Positions 8,211-16,845 of a stretch of 49,526 nucleotides of DNA are shown piece after piece. The DNA comes from Petrotoga sp. 9PW.55.5.1 (lineage in GTDB: Bacteria > Thermotogota > Thermotogae > Petrotogales > Petrotogaceae). Position 1 is the first letter of the stretch. Every line of letters starts with the position of its first letter. Position numbers and translations under genes: made by a program. The notes beneath the pieces were generated by a model that was given only the letters and a program-made list of their open reading frames with translations, was not told where the DNA came from and did no database searches. The stretch is taken from assembly GCF_003265365.1 (NCBI RefSeq), contig NZ_AUPM01000018.1, positions 79,053-128,578 on the forward strand, in the 5' to 3' direction.

Positions 8211-9201
8211 CAATAAACCTCCGCAATTCTAATAATTTTTCTTTATCAAACTTATACTCCTGAAACTTGTCTTGGGAAATCATATAATACCCAAATTTAT
8301 TACTGAAATAAACTATAAGCTTATCGGCAGGTGATTCTAAGTAAACTCTCTTTTTTTCTATTAATCTTCGTAATATATTTTTATCTTCTTCACTTTTTAA
8401 AATATAATCAATATTTTTATCAAACACAATTACAGCAGGAAAAAATACCAAATTCTCAATATACAAGTTATCTAGCAAATCTAAAAAGATATTCATATTA
8501 TTTAAATCATTGTATCTAACCACATTACTTCCATCAATAACAACACCTTTTCTAGAATTTAAATTCATAAGCCTAAAATGATAGTAAGAAATGTTTTTTA
8601 ACTGAACTTCTACCATCTGTTTTTCGTACTGACCCAAACTTTTAAAAATATCCTTTATTTTTTTATACAAAGACAGTTTAGTTTCAAGTGGATCTATGCT
8701 TAATATTTCATCCAATAAATTTTGAACGAATGGAGTCTTCACATCCAAAGGTATATAAGTTATCAAGGAATAAAGATCTATGAAATCCTTAAAATTTAAT
8801 CTTTTTAATATAACTTGTTCGTTATAAAATTCGACACCGTATTTTTTCAACTTTTCGTTGTATCCACCTGGTGGAAATTTATTAGGAAAAATCAAAAACT
8901 TTAAATTATCAATGGCTTCTTGATTTAATTTATAATACCTTTTTAAATCCTCAAATCTGTTTTCTTTTGGCTTACGCAGTATATGCATGATCAAAAATTG
9001 AAAATCATTGATATGTTTTTTAGAAATTTTTAATTCTGCATCTCTACCTAATACTCTGTAAATCCAGAACATTTTTCTTGGATTTAATTCCCTTGGCTTT
9101 CTTATTATCCCATTGGCCTTTTCTATTAATGCCCTTGTCTTTCTACTGTGAGCTTTATAATCCTTTTCTGAAATTACGTTTAGTATGCGCTGAATCGACA
9201 C
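8203..9201 (-). CDS. NYN/Zc3h12a-type ribonuclease-domain protein
   Basis: 332 residues of two parts. The first 215 residues are a helical region I cannot assign. The C-terminal 115 residues look like a PIN-fold NYN (Zc3h12a-like) domain: VVIDGSNVVRYND with Asp223, a middle SPADKLIVYF with Asp293, and YYMISQDKF with Asp311, which is the order of acidic residues expected for a metal-dependent RNase. The start is GTG 9201, nine bases after AAGGAG. It overlaps tsaE by 47 bases upstream and queA by eight bases downstream, so all three are tightly coupled. A role in RNA processing is inference. Confidence 0.6.
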   Translation of the reverse strand: MSIQRILNVISEKDYKAHSRKTRALIEKANGIIRKPRELNPRKMFWIYRVLGRDAELKISKKHINDFQFLIMHILRKPKENRFEDLKRYYKLNQEAIDNLKFLIFPNKFPPGGYNEKLKKYGVEFYNEQVILKRLNFKDFIDLYSLITYIPLDVKTPFVQNLLDEILSIDPLETKLSLYKKIKDIFKSLGQYEKQMVEVQLKNISYYHFRLMNLNSRKGVVIDGSNVVRYNDLNNMNIFLDLLDNLYIENLVFFPAVIVFDKNIDYILKSEEDKNILRRLIEKKRVYLESPADKLIVYFSNKFGYYMISQDKFQEYKFDKEKLLELRRFIDE

Positions 9202-9685
9202 TAGAATATAACTCCTTTTCTATCTTTGATTTCAATTCTTCATACTTTTCTCCAAACGATTTGATATATAAATCTCGGTATCTGATATTTTCGTTGTATG
9301 AAATATGGATCTCTAACCTTTCTTCAGGTGTAAGATAATCTAAAAAGTTTGCCCATTCAATTATATAAACTCCATCAGAATCGGTAAAAATTTCCAAATA
9401 TTCTATTTCTTGAGGATCAGTCAATCTGTATAAATCTATATGGTACACTCTTGGATTAGTATCATAAACTTTTATCAAAGAAAAAGTTGGACTTGTTACA
9501 TTTATTGGTTTGTCAGACAGCCCGTTTATAATATATGAAGTTAAAGTAGTTTTTCCAGTTCCAAGATCTCCTAAAAGTAAAACTTTTGCTCCTGGAAATA
9601 GACATTTTGATACAGCGATACCTAATCTTTTAATATCATCAAGACCATATTTTTTTAAACTTATTATTATTGCGTCACTCCCCAT
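9155..9685 (-). CDS. tsaE: tRNA threonylcarbamoyladenosine synthesis ATPase TsaE
   Basis: 176 residues. TsaE is the small ATPase that works with TsaB-TsaD to make t6A37 in tRNAs reading ANN codons. It has the Walker A motif GDLGTGKTTL, the switch-like block NVTSPTFSLIKVY and the family hallmark HIDLYRL, followed by IIEWANFLDYL. The C-terminal extension beyond residue 150 is longer than usual and lies in the 47-base overlap with the NYN gene. Start ATG 9685 lies inside the end of the preceding glycosylase gene. The partner TsaD is at 36935-37939. Confidence 0.93.
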   Translation of the reverse strand: MGSDAIIISLKKYGLDDIKRLGIAVSKCLFPGAKVLLLGDLGTGKTTLTSYIINGLSDKPINVTSPTFSLIKVYDTNPRVYHIDLYRLTDPQEIEYLEIFTDSDGVYIIEWANFLDYLTPEERLEIHISYNENIRYRDLYIKSFGEKYEELKSKIEKELYSSVDSAHTKRNFRKGL

Positions 9686-10314
9686 TCACATTTTTCTTTT
9701 AAAAAACATTTTTTACAGTTCGGAACCTTTTTACAATATTCTTTAGAGTGGTTAACTATTAACGCATGGAATTCGTTAAAAAGTTGAGCATCTTTTGGCA
9801 AATTCTTCTCAAAAAAGTCTTTTATCTCATCATAATCTTTTGACAATCGAAATCCTAATCTTGTAAACATCCTTTTTGTGTATGCATCTACAACAAAAAC
9901 GGGTTTTTCAAATGCATATAAAAGTATAGAGTCTGCAGTTTCTTTACCTATCCCTTTTATACTAAGCAATTCTTCTCTCAAATTCAAAAGATCTTTTTGC
10001 TTTATTTTATTTACATCAAAATCATAACCCTTAAGCCATTTCAAAAAGTTTTTCAGTCTTTTACTTTTCAAATTATAAAAACCTGATGATTTAATCAATT
10101 CAGCCAGCTTTTCTTCGCTAATTCTATACAATTTAAAAGGTTCTAAAAGATCTTTATCTTTTAAATTTTCAATTGACTTTTCTACGTTTTTCCATGAAGT
10201 ATTTTGAGTAAGAATTGCCCCAACAACTACTTCAAACCAATTCTCTGCGGGCCACCAATGTTGTGAACCATAAAATTTATACAATTTTTGGTAAATTTCA
10301 TACACTCTATTCAA
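9667..10314 (-). CDS. Endonuclease III-superfamily DNA glycosylase (MagIII-like)
   Basis: 215 residues. It has the opening WWPAENWFEVVVGAILTQNT, a helix-hairpin-helix at LLSIKGIGKETADSILLYA, the catalytic Asp in VVDAYTKRM, and a 4Fe-4S cluster ligand set C-x5-C-x2-C-x5-C at the end. In classical Nth the residue after the hairpin Gly-x-Gly-Arg is the lyase Lys; here the sequence is GIGKET, with Glu in that place. This points to a monofunctional glycosylase related to endonuclease III-like/MagIII proteins that remove alkylated bases. TTG 10314 has GGAGG six bases upstream. It overlaps tsaE by 19 bases. Confidence 0.85.
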   Translation of the reverse strand: MNRVYEIYQKLYKFYGSQHWWPAENWFEVVVGAILTQNTSWKNVEKSIENLKDKDLLEPFKLYRISEEKLAELIKSSGFYNLKSKRLKNFLKWLKGYDFDVNKIKQKDLLNLREELLSIKGIGKETADSILLYAFEKPVFVVDAYTKRMFTRLGFRLSKDYDEIKDFFEKNLPKDAQLFNEFHALIVNHSKEYCKKVPNCKKCFLKEKCEWGVTQ

Positions 10315-10317
10315 TAT

Positions 10318-11280
10318 TTACCTCCAAACTACATGCTCTGGCACTTGTCCTTCTAAAGCTCTTATTACATCCTTTGCAACCATCAGAGACATCTTATTTC
10401 TCGTTTCATGGGTAGCTGAACCAATATGAGGGGTAAGAACAACGTTCTTTAAATCAGCTAATCCAGGAGTTAATTTTGGCTCATTTTCATAAACATCTAT
10501 AGCGGCTCCGCCAATTTCATTATTTTTTAATTTTTCATATAAAGCTTTTTCATCGATAACAGGGCCTCTTGCAGTATTTATAACAAAAGCGTCTTTCTTT
10601 ATTAAAGACAATTTTTCTCTATCCAACAAATGATAAGTTTCTTCTGTTAAGGGAACATTCAAACTTATAAAATCAGATACCTTTAAAAGTTCATCAAGAG
10701 GCAGATAAGAAATATTTAACTCCTCTTCCCTCTCTTTAGAAAGTCTGTGCCTTTGGTAATAATAAACTTTCATATCAAAACCTTTTGCCCTTCTTGCTAC
10801 CGCTTGACCTATACTCCCGCAACCAATAATTCCTAAAGTTTTTCCATACACATCAGTTCCAAGAAAAAGCTCCGGTTTCCACCCATCAAATTTTCCTTCC
10901 CTTGTAAACTTGTCCGCTTCAACTATTCTTCTTGCAACTGCTAACATCAAACTCCATGCTAAATCTGCTGTTGTTTCTGTCAAAACATCCGGCGTATTAC
11001 TTACGTAAATTCCCAATTCTTTCGCTTTATCTATATCTATATTATTGTATCCTACCGCATAATTTGCTACGATTTTTAATTTATTCTTGCCTTGGCTTAA
11101 AACTTCTTCATCTATTGGATCAGCTAACATCGTTATCAAAGCATCTGATTCCTTTGCAAGCTCCTTTAATTCATCTTTGGTCAATAATTTATCCTTCGGA
11201 TTGATCCAAACCTCGTATTCATTTTTTAATAAATTAACTCCCGATTCAGGAATCTTGTAAGTAATAGATACTCTTTTCAT
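10318..11280 (-). CDS. D-2-hydroxyacid dehydrogenase (glyoxylate/hydroxypyruvate reductase type)
   Basis: 320 residues. The NAD(P)-binding motif is GIIGCGSIGQAVARRA near residue 150. The catalytic set is visible: Arg in NTARGPVIDE, Glu in DVYENEP and His in TPHIGSATHETR. The family reduces glyoxylate, hydroxypyruvate or related 2-oxoacids. It may connect with glycine/serine metabolism, but the substrate is not readable from sequence. ATG 11280 is preceded by GGAGG. It is the first gene of the minus-strand run to queA, with only three bases before the glycosylase start. Confidence 0.9.
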   Translation of the reverse strand: MKRVSITYKIPESGVNLLKNEYEVWINPKDKLLTKDELKELAKESDALITMLADPIDEEVLSQGKNKLKIVANYAVGYNNIDIDKAKELGIYVSNTPDVLTETTADLAWSLMLAVARRIVEADKFTREGKFDGWKPELFLGTDVYGKTLGIIGCGSIGQAVARRAKGFDMKVYYYQRHRLSKEREEELNISYLPLDELLKVSDFISLNVPLTEETYHLLDREKLSLIKKDAFVINTARGPVIDEKALYEKLKNNEIGGAAIDVYENEPKLTPGLADLKNVVLTPHIGSATHETRNKMSLMVAKDVIRALEGQVPEHVVWR

Positions 11281-11338
11281 TATTCAATTAACCTCCATTA
11301 GAAGAATTCTGAAAGTACTCGCTAAATTTTCACAAATA

Positions 11339-11347
11339 ATTATATCA
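11339..11347 (-). promoter_or_regulatory. Extended -10 promoter of the dehydrogenase-queA operon
   Basis: On the minus strand the sequence reads TGATATAAT about 60 bases before the ATG at 11280. No clear -35 is visible. The gap 11281-11606 holds this and the divergent lepA promoters, with nothing else recognised. Confidence 0.45.
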
Positions 11348-11489
11348 TTAGTTTTTTAACTTTTTAAAAAACTCAGTTTATATAATATCAAACCATATAA
11401 ATAAGTTGAACACTATTGTGAAGAGGCACTGAATTTTGAGAGCTCTACTGTCTAAAAACAAAGGCTTTTAAGGTATAAAATTTCTTTTC

Positions 11490-11537
11490 TTGACAGGAAT
11501 TAGAAAAATACTATTTTCTATTCTTTTATGATATAAT
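11490..11537 (+). promoter_or_regulatory. lepA promoter region
   Basis: Two overlapping candidates. TTGACA at 11490-11495 has TATTTT 16 bases later. An extended -10, TGATATAAT, ends at 11537. The second is the better -10 and gives a leader of about 60 bases before the lepA start. Confidence 0.5.
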
Positions 11538-11606
11538 AATACTGGTTTTTATTTTAATTCATATAACCTATTTTAAACTAATCTCCCATTGGAGGTGCTT
11601 TTTTTC

Positions 11607-13427
11607 TTGTTCGATCCGAATTACATCAGAAATATCGCAATTATTGCCCATATAGATCATGGCAAAACTACTTTGATGGATAGAATTCTTGAGTTAACTC
11701 ATTCTATTGATGAAAGAAATATGAGAGAACAGTTTCTTGATTCGATGGATCTAGAAAGGGAGAAAGGTATAACAATTAAATCACACCCTGTAAAAGTATT
11801 TTACACAGCTAAAGATGGAAATAATTATGAGTTAAATATTTTAGATACACCTGGTCATATAGATTTTACTTATGAAGTATCACGTAGTTTAGCAGCATGT
11901 GAAGGCGCTATTTTATTAGTTGATGCCAGTCAAGGCGTTCAAGCTCAAACTGTTACTAATACTTATTTGGCGTTGGAAAATGATTTGGAAATCATAGGAG
12001 CAGTTAATAAGATAGATCTTGCAACAGCTAATATAGAAGAAACCATACTTGAAATAAATGATTTAGTTGGCATTGATGCCGATTCAATTGTAAAAATTAG
12101 TGCCAAAACTGGAGAAGGAGTAGAGCAACTATTAGAGTTAATTGTTAAGAAAGTCCCTTCCCCACTTAATAAAGAAGATATATCAGGAAAATTAAAAGGG
12201 TTAATCTTCGATGCAAAATACGATAAATATAAAGGAATAATCGTTTATTGTAGAATTTTTAGTGGCACGGTTAAGAAAGGAAAGAAAATTAAATTTATGA
12301 CTTCGCAAGAGGTTTATGAAGTGAGCGAAGTAGGGGTTTTCCATCCTGAAATGATGGAAACAGAAGATTTATCATCTGGTGAAATCGGTTATATTATAGC
12401 AGGTATTAAAGAGATTGAAGAAGCCAGAGTCGGAGATACTATAACCGATGCAGAAAACCCTATTGAAAAGCCGCTGCCGGGTTATAAAGAGGTTAAACCC
12501 ATGGTTTATGCAGGTTTGTATCCTGGCCTTCCTGAATACTATGAAGAATTAAGAAAAGCTCTTGAAAAATTAAAATTAAATGATGCTTCACTTGTTTTTA
12601 CTCCGGAAAATTCTCCTGCAATGGGTTACGGATTTAGAGCTGGTTTTTTAGGGCTTCTACACATGGAGGTAGTCAAAGAAAGATTACAGAGGGAATTTGA
12701 ACTTGCAGTTATATTAACTGTTCCAAGTGTTATATACAAAGCAAAGCTAAAAAATGGTAAAGAATTAGAAATTACTAACCCTTCTGAGTTTCCAGAAGAA
12801 GATACCATAGAAGAGGTTTACGAACCTTTCTGTAAGTTAGATATAATAACTCCTCCTGATTATATGGGGGATTTAATAAATTTAGCTCAAGTTGAAAAAA
12901 GAGGAAATTTTTTGTCCGTATCTAATGCGGGGAAAAATAGAGTTGTTTTACATTTTGAAATTCCCCTTGCAGATTTAATATTTGATTTTTTTGACAAAAT
13001 GAAAGCTGTTAGCAAGGGATATGCTTCGATGGACTATGAAATTACTGGTTATAAAGAATCTAATTTGCTTAAATTAGAAATTTTAATAAATAAAGAAAAA
13101 GTAGATGCCCTATCTTATGTAGTTCATGAAAGTCAAGCTTATACTGTTGCAAGGAATTTGGTTGATAAATTAAGGGATCTGATTCCAAGACATCAATTCG
13201 AAATTCCTATTCAAGCATACTGTAAAGGAAAGATTATAGCAAGATCAACAATAAAAGCTTTGAGAAAAGATGTCCTACAAAAATGTTACGGTGGAGATGT
13301 TACAAGAAAGATGAAACTTTTAGAAAAACAGAAAGAAGGAAAAAAGAGAATGAGAGAAATAGGAAAAGTAAACATTCCTCAAGAAGCTTTTCTTGCATTA
13401 TTAAGAGTAAACGAAGATGAAAAATAA
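11607..13427 (+). CDS. lepA: Elongation factor 4 (LepA), ribosomal back-translocase GTPase
   Basis: 606 residues, the usual length near 600. G motifs are G1 AHIDHGKTTL, G3 DTPGHIDFTYE and G4 NKIDLA; the LepA-specific C-terminal block GGDVTRKMKLLEKQKEGKKR is present. LepA acts on stalled ribosomes and affects initiation and assembly. I choose TTG 11607, nine bases after GGAGGTG (11591-11597), which gives MFDPNYIRNIAIIAHID. A TTG at 11589 would overlap this site. It is followed after a few bases by a small membrane protein on the same strand. Confidence 0.96.
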   Translation: MFDPNYIRNIAIIAHIDHGKTTLMDRILELTHSIDERNMREQFLDSMDLEREKGITIKSHPVKVFYTAKDGNNYELNILDTPGHIDFTYEVSRSLAACEGAILLVDASQGVQAQTVTNTYLALENDLEIIGAVNKIDLATANIEETILEINDLVGIDADSIVKISAKTGEGVEQLLELIVKKVPSPLNKEDISGKLKGLIFDAKYDKYKGIIVYCRIFSGTVKKGKKIKFMTSQEVYEVSEVGVFHPEMMETEDLSSGEIGYIIAGIKEIEEARVGDTITDAENPIEKPLPGYKEVKPMVYAGLYPGLPEYYEELRKALEKLKLNDASLVFTPENSPAMGYGFRAGFLGLLHMEVVKERLQREFELAVILTVPSVIYKAKLKNGKELEITNPSEFPEEDTIEEVYEPFCKLDIITPPDYMGDLINLAQVEKRGNFLSVSNAGKNRVVLHFEIPLADLIFDFFDKMKAVSKGYASMDYEITGYKESNLLKLEILINKEKVDALSYVVHESQAYTVARNLVDKLRDLIPRHQFEIPIQAYCKGKIIARSTIKALRKDVLQKCYGGDVTRKMKLLEKQKEGKKRMREIGKVNIPQEAFLALLRVNEDEK

Positions 13428-13445
13428 TTTTTGGAGGTGTTGGTT

Positions 13446-13817
13446 TTGCCAAAGTTAGATAATAAAGAAAAGAACAATCTTAATAAGAAGATTTATAGGA
13501 TAGTTCTGTGGATTGGAGGATTAGCTTCTGTATTCATTTTTTCTTTAGCCTTTAACCAACCGTGGATACTTTTTGCAATAACAGTTGTGGCATTATTTAG
13601 CAGAGAATGGCTTTTGGCTTTTATCATTACAGGGCTAAGAGGAACGGGAATCTTTGGTTTAATGGGTTCAGTTGAAATGTTATGGGTCACTCTTTGTATA
13701 TTTTTTATATTCATTTGGGCACTTTTTAGGTTTTTCTTTGATACCGATAGGTTTTTACGTAAAAAAATAAGAAGTATAGAAACCAACAACAAAAATAATA
13801 ATGCTAAAAAGGTGTAG
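13446..13817 (+). CDS. Small membrane protein, unknown
   Basis: About 123 residues if started at TTG 13446, six bases after GGAGGTG. There is a charged N-terminus and three hydrophobic segments (about IVLWIGGLASVFIFSLAF, then WILFAITVVALF and WVTLCIFFIFIWALF). The Asn/Lys-rich tail is probably cytoplasmic. I recognise no family. It follows lepA after 18 bases and shares a terminator, so it is probably cotranscribed; a functional link to LepA is not implied by sequence. Confidence 0.6.
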   Translation: MPKLDNKEKNNLNKKIYRIVLWIGGLASVFIFSLAFNQPWILFAITVVALFSREWLLAFIITGLRGTGIFGLMGSVEMLWVTLCIFFIFIWALFRFFFDTDRFLRKKIRSIETNNKNNNAKKV

Positions 13818-13832
13818 ATTTCTACACCTTTT
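13807..13832. terminator. Bidirectional terminator between lepA unit and lysO
   Basis: A perfect inverted repeat AAAAGGTGTAGA/TCTACACCTTTT is followed by a T run on the plus strand and preceded by an A run, so it can work for both converging transcripts. Its left arm overlaps the last codons of the membrane protein gene. Confidence 0.85.
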
Positions 13833-13838
13833 ATTTTT

Positions 13839-14411
13839 TTAAAATAATAACGTAATGATAATTGGTACTGACAAAGATATTATAACTCCCTGACCAAAAG
13901 CAATTAAAGTTGTTTCCTTATCGGTGCTTTTTGAAATAACCCCAAGCATAGTGTCCATAGATGTCGCCCCACCAACCGATACAGCCCCCAAAGGTGACCA
14001 TTTGGATATCAAAGGTATTAATACGATTGCCAAAACTTCTCTTATTACATTTGAACTGAATGAAATTGCACCTAAAAAAGGTGAATAAAGATTACTTATC
14101 ATAACTCCAGATAAAGAGTACCATCCGAAACCTGCTGATGCTCCTATTGATTCCAATAAATTTAAATCTGTAAAAAAAATTGCAAATGATGCAAAAGTAA
14201 GGGTCCCTAACATAGTTAAAATGGATTGAAATATTATATTTTTTAGGTTTACTTTCAATTTTGAAAGTATTTTCTCTTCGCTACCAATATCTACCCCAAC
14301 ACTGAAGACCAAAAACATCAGTAAAATAGTTACTAAATTTTCTGGTATACTTATATCAAGATAAATACCAGATATAATTCCTCCTAAAACAGCGGATAAG
14401 AGTAAAATCAT
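13839..14411 (-). CDS. lysO: LysO-family lysine exporter, C-terminal gene
   Basis: 190 residues, highly hydrophobic, with about six membrane segments and the conserved acidic/glycine blocks VFSVGVDIGSEEKIL, GFGWYSLSGVMI and GGATSMDTMLGVI of the DUF340/LysO family. LysO exports lysine in E. coli, where it is a single protein of about 300 residues. Here the N-terminal part is a separate gene just upstream, with two bases between stop and start. The frames differ, so this is a true two-gene arrangement or a frameshift at the boundary. ATG 14411 follows an AAGGAG-like site inside the upstream gene. Confidence 0.8.
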   Translation of the reverse strand: MILLLSAVLGGIISGIYLDISIPENLVTILLMFLVFSVGVDIGSEEKILSKLKVNLKNIIFQSILTMLGTLTFASFAIFFTDLNLLESIGASAGFGWYSLSGVMISNLYSPFLGAISFSSNVIREVLAIVLIPLISKWSPLGAVSVGGATSMDTMLGVISKSTDKETTLIAFGQGVIISLSVPIIITLLF

Positions 14412-14413
14412 CT

Positions 14414-14680
14414 TTATTTCTCCTTTTTAAAAAACTTTTCATAAAATGAGGTGAAAAGAACACTTCCTAATATTGAGAAAACAGCTATATATAATGCATA
14501 TACTCCAATTTCTTTTATTTGGGAAACCAAAGCATCATTATTACCTATTTCGTAACCCATGAAAAAAAGTAAAAATACCGTTGACAGCAAAACAGATTTA
14601 TATTTCTTCAACCATCTAAGCTTTCCTTTTAATCCGAATAGAAAACCTATTAAAAAAGCAATTAATATACCCGCCATCAT
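14414..14680 (-). CDS. LysO-family lysine exporter, N-terminal gene
   Basis: About 88 residues from ATG 14680, seven bases after AGAGG; GTG 14689 overlaps that site. It has three hydrophobic segments: GILIAFLIGFLFG, SVLLSTVFLLFFMG and ALYIAVFSILGSVLF. The motif FFMGYEIGNND is like the first half of LysO. It probably forms one transporter with the following gene. Such split DUF340 proteins are, as I recall, also found in other anaerobes, so the split need not be a mutation. Confidence 0.7.
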   Translation of the reverse strand: MMAGILIAFLIGFLFGLKGKLRWLKKYKSVLLSTVFLLFFMGYEIGNNDALVSQIKEIGVYALYIAVFSILGSVLFTSFYEKFFKKEK

Positions 14681-14761
14681 ATTGACCACCTCTTTATACC
14701 AAATTTATTAAACAGTTTCGTTTATTGAATAATATTATACTTCTTATCTTGAAATTTATAA

Positions 14762-14796
14762 AAAAATACTCCGTTGAATAAATAAGGAGTATTTTT
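14762..14796 (-). terminator. Terminator downstream of uvrB
   Basis: AAAAATACTCC pairs perfectly with GGAGTATTTTT, with a 13-base loop and a T run on the minus strand. It sits 30 bases after the uvrB stop, between uvrB and the lysO pair. Confidence 0.8.
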
Positions 14797-14826
14797 TAAA
14801 ACAATTATATTAATTAATAACTATAA

Positions 14827-16803
14827 TTAGTTTTGCTTTATATTATACTTTCTCTTTATTTTTTTAATTTCATCTCTGTACTTTGCGGCTTCTTCATAAT
14901 TTAATTCTGAAGCTGCCATATACATCTTTTCTTCAAGAAGTGAGATATAATCTTCGGGAGATAAATTCTCTTCAACAGCAAAAAGATAATCATCTTCTTT
15001 TATAGTATCATCTTTAAAAGGAGCAAATACATCTTCCGGTAGCTTTTTAATAATACTTCGAGGAGTTATATTGTGTTCTTGGTTGAATTTAATTTGTATT
15101 TCTCTTCTTCTGTTCGTTTCATCTATTGCAGTTTTCATTGCTTCCGTTATCCTATCTGCATATAATAAAACCTTTCCATCGACATTTCTCGCTGCCCTTC
15201 CAATCGTTTGGATAAGAGTAGTTTCTGATCTCAAAAAACCTTCTCTATCTGCATCCATTATTGCAACCAACGAAACTTCTGGCAGATCTAACCCCTCCCT
15301 TAGCAGGTTTACTCCAACAACGACCTCAATTTCACCATTTCTTAATTTCTTTACAACCTCTGACCTTTCGATAGTATCTAATTCAGAATGTAGATATAAA
15401 GATTTAACTCCCATTAAATTCAAATGATCTGAAAGTATTTCTGCATCCTTTTTAGTTAGAACAACCGCTAATGCTCTTCTACCATTTTGAACTACTTCTT
15501 TAACTTCACTTACAAAATCATCAACCTGTCCTTCGGTTTTTTTGACTTCAATTTTGGGATCAACAAGTCCTGTGGGCCTGATAATCTGTTCAACAATTTG
15601 CTCAGAAACCTCCATCTCAAATGGGCCAGGAGTCGCAGAAACAAAGATTATTTGATTGGTTTTTTCAATAAATTCTTCAAACCTTAAGGGTCTATTATCT
15701 AACGCAGAAGGTAATCTAAAACCGTATTCTACTAGGTTTTTCTTTCTTGCATAGTCTCCTCTGAACATGGCTCTTAATTGTGGAACAGCAATATGTGATT
15801 CATCTATAAAAGTTATGAAGTCATTTTCAAAATAATCTAGAAGTGTCCAGGGGGCATCTCCAGGTCTTCGACCATCAAAGTATCTTGAATAATTTTCTAT
15901 TCCCTTACAGTAACCTAAGGTCTGAAGAAATTCCATATCTTGACGTACCCTTTGTTCAATTCTTTGAGCTTCCAACAACTTTCCTTCGCTTTTGAAATAA
16001 GCTATTTGGGTTTCTAGATCCTTGTTTATTTCTTCGATAGCAGAAAGTATTTTCTCATCACTTGTAACAAATTCTTTAGCCGGATATATGGTTATTTTGT
16101 CGTATTCTTCCATTATCGTTCTGTTAAAAACATCGAAACGTTCTATTTTTTCTATCTCGTTATCAAAAAAAGTGGTTCTTATTCCAAAATCATCATAAGG
16201 TGGAAAGATTTCTAGAACTTCCCCTTTCCATCTAAAAGTTCCACCTAAAAAGTCTTTTTCCTGTCTGGTATATTGCATTTTTCCAAGTTTAGTTAAAATT
16301 TCTTTTCTTGAATACGCTTCTCCTTTTCTTAGATAAAGGTTTATATTGGAAAAATCTTGAGGGTTTCCTGAAGCGTATATAGCTGATACACTAGAAACAA
16401 CTATTACATCTCTTCTTGTTAAAATTGATTTTAATGTTGAAAGTCTCATTTTTACTAAAATATCATTTATATCAGCGTTTTTTTCTATATATATATCCCT
16501 TGAAGGTATGTAGGCTTCAGGTTGATAATAGTCATAATAACTGATGAAAAATTCTACTCTATTTTCAGGGAAAAACTCTTTGAACTCATTATATAGCTGA
16601 ACAGCTAAAATTTTATTTGGGGATAATACTAAAGTAGGTCTATTAACATTAGCGATTATATTGGCCATTGTGTAAGTTTTTCCAGAACCCGTTACACCCA
16701 ATAAAGTTTGAAATCTATAATCACTTTCAATTCCTTGAGTTAATTCTTCGATTGCTTTCGGCTGATCTCCTTGTGGACCATATTCGGACAAAAGTTTGAA
16801 CAT
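14827..16803 (-). CDS. uvrB: UvrABC excinuclease subunit B
   Basis: 658 residues, the normal length. UvrB is the damage-verifying helicase-like subunit of nucleotide excision repair. Walker A is [14 protein letters not shown] with Lys42. The beta-hairpin is in [16 protein letters not shown]. Other motifs are [23 protein letters not shown] and QTIGRAARN, and a C-terminal UVR motif for UvrC/UvrA contact lies near [16 protein letters not shown] 16803 follows TGGAGGGGC. No uvrA or uvrC is present in the window. The terminator at 14762-14796 closes the transcript. Confidence 0.97.
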   Translation of the reverse strand: MFKLLSEYGPQGDQPKAIEELTQGIESDYRFQTLLGVTGSGKTYTMANIIANVNRPTLVLSPNKILAVQLYNEFKEFFPENRVEFFISYYDYYQPEAYIPSRDIYIEKNADINDILVKMRLSTLKSILTRRDVIVVSSVSAIYASGNPQDFSNINLYLRKGEAYSRKEILTKLGKMQYTRQEKDFLGGTFRWKGEVLEIFPPYDDFGIRTTFFDNEIEKIERFDVFNRTIMEEYDKITIYPAKEFVTSDEKILSAIEEINKDLETQIAYFKSEGKLLEAQRIEQRVRQDMEFLQTLGYCKGIENYSRYFDGRRPGDAPWTLLDYFENDFITFIDESHIAVPQLRAMFRGDYARKKNLVEYGFRLPSALDNRPLRFEEFIEKTNQIIFVSATPGPFEMEVSEQIVEQIIRPTGLVDPKIEVKKTEGQVDDFVSEVKEVVQNGRRALAVVLTKKDAEILSDHLNLMGVKSLYLHSELDTIERSEVVKKLRNGEIEVVVGVNLLREGLDLPEVSLVAIMDADREGFLRSETTLIQTIGRAARNVDGKVLLYADRITEAMKTAIDETNRRREIQIKFNQEHNITPRSIIKKLPEDVFAPFKDDTIKEDDYLFAVEENLSPEDYISLLEEKMYMAASELNYEEAAKYRDEIKKIKRKYNIKQN

Positions 16804-16845
16804 AAATGCCCCTCCAGAGTTTCTTATTCTCGCTACCTTTTAATT

